This document shows positions 58,443 to 64,000 of a DNA stretch of 64,000 bases, piece by piece. A model generated the notes under the pieces. It made no database searches, was not told where the DNA came from, and saw only the letters and a list, made by a program, of their open reading frames with translations. Within the stretch, counting starts at the first letter, position 1; each line of letters opens with the position of its first letter. A program made the translations under genes and the position numbers. This stretch comes from Paramagnetospirillum magneticum AMB-1. GTDB taxonomy: Bacteria > Pseudomonadota > Alphaproteobacteria > Rhodospirillales > Magnetospirillaceae. Where the stretch lies: contig NC_007626.1 in the NCBI RefSeq assembly GCF_000009985.1, positions 4,567,788-4,631,787 on the forward strand. Reading direction: 5' to 3'.

Positions 58443-59396
58443 ATGGTTCAATCACTCTCTCATCCCACCCTGCCCGAATCGGCAGTGGAAGCCCACTCCC
58501 TGGTCAAGGTCTACAAGGGCCGGAGCGGGGAAAAGCGCGCCCTGGACGGCGTTTCGCTGTCGGTGCCGCGCGGCTCGTTCTTTGGCCTGCTGGGTCCCAA
58601 CGGCGCCGGCAAGAGCACCTTCATCAACATCATGGCCGGTCTGGTGCGCAAGACCGAGGGCCGGGTCAGAATCTGGGACCGCGACATCGACGTGGACGCC
58701 AGGGGCGCCAAGGCCGCCATCGGCGTGGTGCCGCAGGAACTGAACCTGGACCCCTTCTTCACGCCGCGCGAGTTGCTGGACGTCCAGGCCGGCATGTACG
58801 GCGTGCCCAAGTCCGAACGCCGCACCATGGAAATCCTCGAAGCCGTGGGGCTGGCCGACAAGGCCGGAGCCTATGCCCGGACCCTGTCGGGCGGCATGCG
58901 CCGCCGGCTGCTGGTGGCCAAGGCCATGGTGCACGCCCCGCCGGTGCTGGTGCTCGACGAGCCCACCGCCGGGGTCGACATCGAACTGCGCCAGCAATTG
59001 TGGGCCTATGTGCGCGAGCTGAACGCCAAGGGCACCACCATCTTGCTAACCACCCATTACCTGGAGGAAGCGGAAGAGCTGTGCGACCGCATCGCCATCA
59101 TCAACCATGGCAAGCTGGTGGCCTGCGATTCCACCCCCAACCTCCTCAAGCGCATCGACGGCAAGGCCTTGACCATCACCCTGGCCGCCGATCTGGCGGA
59201 GATCCCGCCGGAACTGGCGCCGTTCGGGCCGGAGCGGCTGGGCGGGCGCCGCCTGCTGTTGCGCTATCGCCCCTCGGCCATGCCCATGGGCCGCATCCTC
59301 GACGCCTTCGCCGCCGCCCATCTCTCCATCGCCGACCTGTCCACCGAGGAGACCGACCTCGAGGACATCTTCCTGCAACTGACCTCGGCGAAGTAA
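58443..59396 (+). CDS. ABC transporter ATP-binding protein (ABC-2/YadG-like)
   Basis: This 317-residue ATPase has Walker A GLLGPNGAGKSTFIN (about 48-62), Q-loop VVPQELNLDPFFT, signature LSGGMRRRLLVAKAMV (about 145-160), Walker B LVLDEPTAGVDI and switch His in TTHYLEEAEELCD, plus a C-terminal extension (about 225-317) like DrrA/YadG-type multidrug or ABC-2 exporters. An integral ABC-2 permease normally follows. Here none does: the next gene is a lipoprotein hydrolase. ATG 58443 is preferred over TTG 58434. It is divergent from the zinc-finger gene, with about 50 bases between. Confidence 0.92.
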   Translation: MVQSLSHPTLPESAVEAHSLVKVYKGRSGEKRALDGVSLSVPRGSFFGLLGPNGAGKSTFINIMAGLVRKTEGRVRIWDRDIDVDARGAKAAIGVVPQELNLDPFFTPRELLDVQAGMYGVPKSERRTMEILEAVGLADKAGAYARTLSGGMRRRLLVAKAMVHAPPVLVLDEPTAGVDIELRQQLWAYVRELNAKGTTILLTTHYLEEAEELCDRIAIINHGKLVACDSTPNLLKRIDGKALTITLAADLAEIPPELAPFGPERLGGRRLLLRYRPSAMPMGRILDAFAAAHLSIADLSTEETDLEDIFLQLTSAK

Positions 59397-59445
59397 TGCG
59401 CATCCGCGCCTCGGGGGCGAAATAATGCGCGCCCGCGCCTCGGGG
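59388..59445 (+). repeat. 29-bp tandem duplication at the ABC-lipase gene junction
   Basis: Two adjacent 29-base copies (59388-59416 and 59417-59445; 26 of 29 identical) begin GCGAA-TAATGCGC and end GCCTCGGGG. Each copy holds a TAATG stop/start overlap. The first ATG (59396) opens a 9-codon frame MRIRASGAK that ends at the second TAATG. The second ATG (59425) starts the lipoprotein gene (MRARASGIL). Confidence 0.85.
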
Positions 59446-60435
59446 ATCCTGGGAGGCCTGCTGATGGGGTTGCTGCTTTCCGCCTGCGCCGCCAGCACCC
59501 AGCCGGCGGGACCGGACATCCGTCCCGCCGCCCTGGAGGATGGGGCCATCGTCACCGGCGACGGGGCAAGGCTGCCTCTGCGCTCGTGGCTGCCCACCGC
59601 CGCGCCCAAGGCGGTGATCGTCGCCGCCCATGGCATGAACGATTATTCCAACGCCTTCGACGGTCCGGGCAAGGGTCTGGCGGCCCAGGGGATCGCCGTC
59701 TACGCCTATGACCAGCGCGGCTTCGGCCAGGCCCCCCATCCCGGCTGGTGGTCGTCCACCGAGACCATGGCCGCCGACCTGCGCACCGTGTCGCGCCTGC
59801 TGGCCGCCCGCCACGGTCCGGCGCCGCTCTATCTGCTGGGCGAGAGCATGGGGGGCGCCGTGGTCATCGAGGCCACCGTCCACGCCCCGCCGCCCGAGGT
59901 CAGGGGGATCATCCTGTCGGCGCCGGCGGTCTGGGGCCGGGCCAGCATGCCGTGGTACCAGCGGGCCGCCCTGTGGCTGAGCTACAAGGTCGCACCCGGC
60001 TGGACGCTGACCGGGCGTGGCCTGAAGATCATGCCGTCCGACAATATCGAGATGCTGCGCGCCCTGTCCCGCGACCCCCTGGTCATCAAGGAAACCCGGG
60101 TGGACGCCATTCACGGCATGGTCGACCTGATGGATGCGGCGCAACGGGATGCGCCGAGGCTGGACCTGCCCCTGCTGCTGCTTTACGGCGCCCATGACCA
60201 GATCATCCCGCCCGAACCCACCTGGGACGCGGTGGCGGCCCTGCCCCATCTGGGAACCCGCCAGCGTGCCGCCCTTTACGCCAATGGCTGGCACATGCTG
60301 CTGCGCGACCTCCAGGCCCAGGTGGTGGTGGACGACATCGCCGCCTGGGTGGCCGACCAGACCGCCCCCCTGCCCTCGGGAGCCGACAGGGCTGCGTCAG
60401 GAAAGCTTGAGACCCTTGCAGCGGAGACCCGATGA
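59425..60435 (+). CDS. Lipoprotein alpha/beta hydrolase (monoglyceride lipase/lysophospholipase-like)
   Basis: This 336-residue lipoprotein has lipobox LLSAC (Cys21). The fold has VAAHGMNDYSNAFD near the oxyanion region, nucleophile GESMGG (about 140-145), catalytic Asp in YGAHDQIIPPE and His in NGWHMLLRDL. The sequence style (AHGMNDYS, YDQRGFGQAPHPGWW) matches the lysophospholipase/monoglyceride lipase group (PldB/YhhT-like). It is probably anchored in the outer or inner membrane facing the periplasm. It follows the ABC ATPase, with a tandem duplication at the junction. Confidence 0.9.
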   Translation: MRARASGILGGLLMGLLLSACAASTQPAGPDIRPAALEDGAIVTGDGARLPLRSWLPTAAPKAVIVAAHGMNDYSNAFDGPGKGLAAQGIAVYAYDQRGFGQAPHPGWWSSTETMAADLRTVSRLLAARHGPAPLYLLGESMGGAVVIEATVHAPPPEVRGIILSAPAVWGRASMPWYQRAALWLSYKVAPGWTLTGRGLKIMPSDNIEMLRALSRDPLVIKETRVDAIHGMVDLMDAAQRDAPRLDLPLLLLYGAHDQIIPPEPTWDAVAALPHLGTRQRAALYANGWHMLLRDLQAQVVVDDIAAWVADQTAPLPSGADRAASGKLETLAAETR

Positions 60436-60490
60436 CGGCGCGCCGTCGCCGTGCCATACTTCGCTGCTGCACAATGGATTGGCGCACCCC

Positions 60491-61105
60491 ATGACGGCTC
60501 GTTTCTGGATTCCCGCATTCGTCGCCGCCCTGCTGCTGGGTGCTGGCACGGCCTCGGCCGACCCCAAGGTGGTCCGGGCGCTGGGCGAGGACCTGCCGCA
60601 GCCGGGAGCCCAACTGGAAGACGTGCGCACCATGAAGCTGGCCCCCGGCCGGCGCATCGTCTGTGAATCCGACCTGGAAAAGCCCAAGCTGGCCAATCCC
60701 GGCCTGATGCAGGCCCAGCGCTCGCGCGGGGCCGATCATGTGCGCCGCTGCGCCGTGTTCGCCGACGACGGCAACGGCACCTGGGCCCTGGCCGGCGTGC
60801 CGACGGTGTTCGGCGAGGCGCGGCTGTGGCTGATCTTCGTCGAGCAAGGCTCGCAGGGCCGCTACCGCCTGGCCCAGTTCAGCCTGTGGGGCCGCAATTC
60901 CGAATGGGACAAGGCCGCCGGCCTGTTGGGCGCCATGCTGGGCCAGCCCGGAACCCAGGCCGAGCGCATGCTGGGCTGGAAGGACGAGCAGCACGAGACC
61001 CTGATGTTCATCGACGACAAGTACCCGGACCAGTTCGCCATCGCCGTGGGCGACGTCCGGCTGCGCAAGTTGATGCGATCCCCCGGAACCTCCAATCGCG
61101 AGTAG
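60491..61105 (+). CDS. Secreted protein of unknown function, paralogue A
   Basis: This 204-residue protein has a signal peptide (GTASA-DP, about 20). It is related to the next protein: both share R-(I/M)-V-C with a later R-C-A-(V/L)-F-A-D-D-G block (RRCAVFADDG, about 85-94), a V-P-T-x...E-x-x-L/W stretch and a C-terminal W...G. The Cys pair would form a disulfide. No Pfam-type family is recognised. ATG 60491 gives the signal peptide directly. The upstream gap of 55 bases contains no clear promoter, so it is likely cotranscribed with the lipoprotein hydrolase. Confidence 0.75.
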   Translation: MTARFWIPAFVAALLLGAGTASADPKVVRALGEDLPQPGAQLEDVRTMKLAPGRRIVCESDLEKPKLANPGLMQAQRSRGADHVRRCAVFADDGNGTWALAGVPTVFGEARLWLIFVEQGSQGRYRLAQFSLWGRNSEWDKAAGLLGAMLGQPGTQAERMLGWKDEQHETLMFIDDKYPDQFAIAVGDVRLRKLMRSPGTSNRE

Positions 61106-61111
61106 CCGCCC

Positions 61112-61702
61112 ATGCGCCTTGCCGCCCTCCTCGGCCTTCTTCTGCTGAGCCTGCCCGCCTGGGCCGCCGACACCACCCGGCCGCTGGAGCTGGGGCAGGC
61201 CCAGTTGGGTATGCGCGCCAACCAGCTGCGCTATGCCGCCCTGCCCGCCAACACCCGGATGGTCTGCGGCTGGGATGCCGACAAGCCGCCGGGGGTGGAG
61301 AAGACCCCGCTGATGATGGTGGGCGCCATGGTCACCGCCAAGGTGGACCGCTGCGCCCTGTTCGCCGATGACGGCAAGAACAACTGGAGCCCGCGCCCCA
61401 CTACGGTCGGCGGCGTGCCCACCGAATTGTGGTTCATGACCATCGAGGACGAGGCCGGCAGCCAGCGCATCTTCCAGATCGTCGGCCGCCAGGACGCGGA
61501 CAAGTTCCCCACCACCTTCGCCTACCTGGCCGAGCGCTGGGGCCCGCCGGTCCAGAAGGTGCCCTATTACGTCCGCTGGCTGAACGGCACCAACGAGGGC
61601 CAGATGAAGGAAAGCGAAGAGGGCGTCATGATCTGGCTGTTCGACACCAAGCTCTTCGCCCTGATGGAATCGCGCATGCCCCGGGGCAAGTCCAAGAAGT
61701 AG
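61112..61702 (+). CDS. Secreted protein of unknown function, paralogue B
   Basis: This 196-residue protein has a signal peptide (PAWAA, about 19), shares R-M-V-C-G-W-D then D-R-C-A-L-F-A-D-D-G with its upstream neighbour, and has GGVPTELWFMTIEDEAGSQ where A has GVPTVFGEARLWLIFVEQG. It is probably an old tandem duplicate. The C-terminal half (LAERWGPPVQKVPYYVRWL) is like a small-domain fold seen in periplasmic proteins without function. It starts 6 bases after the stop of paralogue A. No partner genes give context. Confidence 0.75.
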   Translation: MRLAALLGLLLLSLPAWAADTTRPLELGQAQLGMRANQLRYAALPANTRMVCGWDADKPPGVEKTPLMMVGAMVTAKVDRCALFADDGKNNWSPRPTTVGGVPTELWFMTIEDEAGSQRIFQIVGRQDADKFPTTFAYLAERWGPPVQKVPYYVRWLNGTNEGQMKESEEGVMIWLFDTKLFALMESRMPRGKSKK

Positions 61703-61712
61703 CCCCCGGCAC

Positions 61713-62315
61713 TCAGGGACAACCGCGCAGTGAACTCTGCCGGTTGATGGAGGCGATCCGCCGTTCCCCGAGATCAAGGGATTTGGCCGCCGCCCGCCGG
61801 TGGTCGAGCAATTCGCATTCAGCGGCGATCAGGACCTTCTGGTCCGACTTGGTCAGGAGGGCATGGTACCGCCCGGCCGATGGGTCGCCCTGCCGCTTGG
61901 CCGCCAGATAGGCCTGGTGCCATTTGGCATACTGGCCGTTGCCCACCAGCGACATGACCACCTCGGCGGCGGACAGGTTCCCGGGCTTCAAGGGGAAGCG
62001 GATGTATCCGCCGGGGGTGTCCGGCGATTGCATGGTGTAGATTCCGATGGTGTTGTCGGCGACCTCGTTGGTCCGCTTGCCCTCGGGAACGGGCAGACAG
62101 CGCAAATCCTTGACCTCGGCGGCCAGAGCGCGCTGCTTCGGCGCCAGCTCCGCCGTCATGTCGATGGCCTTGCGCACCAGGGCGACGCATTCGCCGGCCT
62201 GGTCACCCGCCTCCGCCTGGATTTTCCGCCCCTTGTACTCCACCGATTGCGGAGCAGCGATGGCGCCGGACGCGACCAAAAGTCCCACGGCGGCAAGCCC
62301 TGCCCATGCCTTCAT
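61713..62315 (-). CDS. Secreted hypothetical protein
   Basis: This 200-residue protein has a signal peptide (AIA-AP, about 20) and an otherwise helical body (QAGECVALVRKAIDMTAELA; LPVPEGKRTNEVADNT; a central GIYTMQSPDTPGGYIRFPLKPG). Three Cys (GECVAL, LRCLPV, AAECEL) plus a terminal RGCP suggest disulfides. No family is recognised. ATG 62315 is chosen because GGAGGACAAA lies directly upstream. It is convergent with paralogue B (10 bases), and its start lies about 180 bases from the DUF1800 gene in a divergent gap. Confidence 0.72.
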   Translation of the reverse strand: MKAWAGLAAVGLLVASGAIAAPQSVEYKGRKIQAEAGDQAGECVALVRKAIDMTAELAPKQRALAAEVKDLRCLPVPEGKRTNEVADNTIGIYTMQSPDTPGGYIRFPLKPGNLSAAEVVMSLVGNGQYAKWHQAYLAAKRQGDPSAGRYHALLTKSDQKVLIAAECELLDHRRAAAKSLDLGERRIASINRQSSLRGCP

Positions 62316-62495
62316 TTTGTCCTCCCCCATGGTTTCGCCTGGCTCTCTTCCCCCCCGGGGGGGCAAGGCGAATGGCCGCAATGATGCGGATCGGCGAATG
62401 AGGGATCAATGCAACCGCACGATCTACCCATGATTGCGCCAAAGAGCATAGTCTCCGCCTTCATGCCGCCGCATTTCTTTGGCACGAATAAGCTC

Positions 62496-63800
62496 ATGAG
62501 CAAGGAAGCCGCCCTTTTCGCCCTCACCCGCTTCGGGATGGGCGCCGCCCCCGGCGAGGTCGCCGCCATCGCCGCCGATCCCCGCGCCTGGGTGCTGGAA
62601 CAACTGGACCATCCGGCCGTGCCGCCGGAATTGTCCGGCCTGCCCGATCACGCCACCACGCTTCGGCGCATGGAGGAGATCAGGAAGGCCAAGAAGACCA
62701 ATCCCGAACTGGGCAAGGAGGAGATGCGCCGCCTGTTCGTCGCGGAAGCGGCGGCCCGCACCCGTGCGGCCATCTCGTCGCGCAGTCCGGTGGTGGAACG
62801 GCTGGTCCGGTTCTGGAGCAATCATTTCACCGTCTCGGCCCAGCGTCATCATGTGGCGCCCATCATCGGCGCCTTCGAGCGCGAGGCCATCCGGCCCCAG
62901 GTGCTGGGGCACTTTCACGACATGCTGCGCGGCGTGGTCCGCCACCCCGCCATGCTGGGCTATCTGGACAACGCCCAGTCCATCGGCCCCAACTCGCCCG
63001 CCGGGCAAAAGCAGCGCAAGGGGCTGAACGAGAATCTGGCCCGCGAGATTCTGGAACTGCACACCCTGGGCGTGAACGGCGGCTACGGTCAGGCGGACGT
63101 GGAAGCCTTCGCCGGCATCCTGACCGGCTGGACCATCGATCCGGCGGGAGGCTTCTTCCGCTACGTCCCCAACCGCCACGAGCCGGGGCCGAAGCGGCTG
63201 CTGGGCAAGAGCTTCGACGGCGGCGAAATGGAGGCCGAGCGCGCCCTGCTGATCCTGTCGCGAGACAAGGCCACCGCCCGCTTCGTCGCCACCAAGCTGG
63301 CCCGGCATTTCGCCGCCGACGAGCCGCCGCCCGCCCTGGTCGACGGGCTGGCCCGCGCCTTCCTCGACACCGACGGCGATCTGCTGGCGGTGACCCGCCT
63401 GCTGGTCACCCGCAATGAGACCTGGGCCCAGCCCCTGGCCAAGCTGCGCAGCCCCGAAGATCTGGTCGTCGCCGCCCTGCGGCTGACCGGCATCGAAGGC
63501 GGCGAGGATTTCGACCGCCGTCTGGTTCAGTCCCTCAATCTGCTGGGCCAGCCCGTCTGGTCGGCGCCGTCACCGGCCGGCTGGCCCGACCGGGCGGAAG
63601 GCTGGATGGCACCGGAAGCGCTGATGCTTCGCCTGGAATGGCTCAAGGCCCTGGCCGACCGCCGGGGCAAAGGCGTCACCGCCGCCCTGGCCGAGCAGGT
63701 GATCGCCGCCGGTCCCGCCACCCGTCAGGCCCTGGCCGGCGCCAGCGGGTCCGAAGCCCTGTTCCTGCTGCTGGCCAGTCGGGAGTTTCAGAGGAGATGA
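62496..63800 (+). CDS. DUF1800 domain protein
   Basis: This 434-residue DUF1800 protein has RFGMGAAPGEVAAIAADPRAW near the start, VERLVRFWSNHFTVS (W-x-N-H-F hallmark, about 105), PAMLGYLDNAQSIGP, GLNENLAREILELHTLGVNGGYG and GWTIDPAGGFFRY. These proteins are always paired with DUF1501 proteins, as here, and are believed to be exported partners or processing factors of the Tat-exported DUF1501 protein. ATG 62496 is the likeliest start; earlier ATGs (62409, 62433, 62463) only add non-conserved residues. Its stop is followed by the DUF1501 gene (62496-63800, then 63803). Confidence 0.88.
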   Translation: MSKEAALFALTRFGMGAAPGEVAAIAADPRAWVLEQLDHPAVPPELSGLPDHATTLRRMEEIRKAKKTNPELGKEEMRRLFVAEAAARTRAAISSRSPVVERLVRFWSNHFTVSAQRHHVAPIIGAFEREAIRPQVLGHFHDMLRGVVRHPAMLGYLDNAQSIGPNSPAGQKQRKGLNENLAREILELHTLGVNGGYGQADVEAFAGILTGWTIDPAGGFFRYVPNRHEPGPKRLLGKSFDGGEMEAERALLILSRDKATARFVATKLARHFAADEPPPALVDGLARAFLDTDGDLLAVTRLLVTRNETWAQPLAKLRSPEDLVVAALRLTGIEGGEDFDRRLVQSLNLLGQPVWSAPSPAGWPDRAEGWMAPEALMLRLEWLKALADRRGKGVTAALAEQVIAAGPATRQALAGASGSEALFLLLASREFQRR

Positions 63801-63802
63801 GC

Positions 63803-64000
63803 ATGCACCTCTCCCGCCGCGTCTTTCTCGGCGCGACCGCCGCTCTGGGGTTCATTCCCGCCGCCCTGGCCGCCCCGGTGGCCGAGCGGCGTCTGGTGGT
63901 GATCGTCCTGCGCGGCGGCATGGACGGGCTGCATGCCGTGCCGCCGCTGGGCGATCCGTCCTACGAGACGGCGCGGGGCGGCATCGCCCTCAAGGCAGAG
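63803..64000 (+). CDS. DUF1501 family protein, N-terminal part (3' end outside window)
   Basis: The first 66 residues show a Tat signal SRRVFLGATAALGFIPAALA, then AERRLVVIVLRGGMDGLHAVPP, the conserved start of DUF1501 (sulfatase/phosphatase-superfamily) proteins, where the Asp of RGGMDG is a metal ligand. GAGGAG precedes ATG 63803 by 6 bases. An alternative ATG at 63797 overlaps the upstream stop as ATGA. The pair DUF1800-DUF1501 is Tat-exported and of unknown substrate. Confidence 0.9.
   Translation, partial: MHLSRRVFLGATAALGFIPAALAAPVAERRLVVIVLRGGMDGLHAVPPLGDPSYETARGGIALKAE

Overview
The window is 64 kb of high-GC, densely packed chromosome (about two thirds G+C by eye) from an alphaproteobacterium. 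Gene content and protein style point to Rhodospirillales, most likely a Magnetospirillum-type freshwater denitrifier. The pointers are a cytochrome cd1 nitrite reductase, hemerythrin proteins and a chemoreceptor-hemerythrin fusion, a full cytochrome c maturation set, ccoG, and family-typical DUF1285, DUF4337, DUF1330 and SYLF genes. The genus is inferred from general knowledge, not from a search. I saw no rRNA, tRNA, CRISPR array, transposase or prophage. Both window edges cut genes: tldD on the left and a DUF1501 gene on the right.

Layout. 0-3.6 kb: tldD end, a chemoreceptor with a C-terminal hemerythrin domain, and a small Cys-rich protein. 3.6-10.7 kb: cca, CoA-type Nudix and DUF1285 on the minus strand, divergent from a translationally coupled moxR-addA pair. 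10.7-15.6 kb: TetR regulator, second chemoreceptor, nirS behind an FNR-like operator region, DUF1330. 15.6-21.4 kb: pheA, kdsB, hisN-nth, bacteriohemerythrin, YdjM-like, DUF4337, and a YciI-EVE-Rieske operon. 21.5-25.8 kb: acs, an anchored alpha/beta hydrolase, ccmAB. 25.9-31.6 kb: a large DUF748/AsmA-like protein, a low-GC island between inverted repeats, and a frameshifted typA. 31.6-41.6 kb: adenosine kinase, CysZ-like protein and lipoprotein, GntR/DASS transporter pair, coiled-coil protein, ccoG, response regulator, gloB, methyltransferase, SYLF protein. 41.7-50.0 kb: a two-subunit molybdenum hydroxylase, then ccmCDEFGHI. 50.0-64.0 kb: accA-GT2-VTT-BON operon, DUF4139, small genes, polA, zinc-finger protein, ABC ATPase, lipoprotein lipase, two related secreted proteins, another secreted protein, and a DUF1800-DUF1501 pair.

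How the genes fit together. The respiratory theme is clear. CcmA-I mature c-type cytochromes, which include the c-heme domain of NirS. CcoG assists cbb3 oxidase assembly. The hemerythrin proteins and chemoreceptors would sense or buffer oxygen or NO around the oxic/anoxic boundary. The ccm genes are split into ccmAB (minus strand, 25 kb) and ccmCDEFGHI (plus strand, 44.5-50 kb).

The most distinctive non-coding content is three families of intergenic palindromic repeats. One (R1) has three of its four copies inside or next to the ccm operon, including one read in frame as the N-terminus of CcmH. A second (R2) occurs only at three convergent gene junctions. A third (R3) forms an inverted pair around an AT-rich 0.7 kb island holding tiny candidate ORFs. 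No large undescribed defence or biosynthetic system is evident. The best leads are the in-frame repeat in ccmH, the R3 island, the paralogous secreted proteins near 61 kb, the Cys-rich protein near 3.4 kb and the nirS operator architecture.
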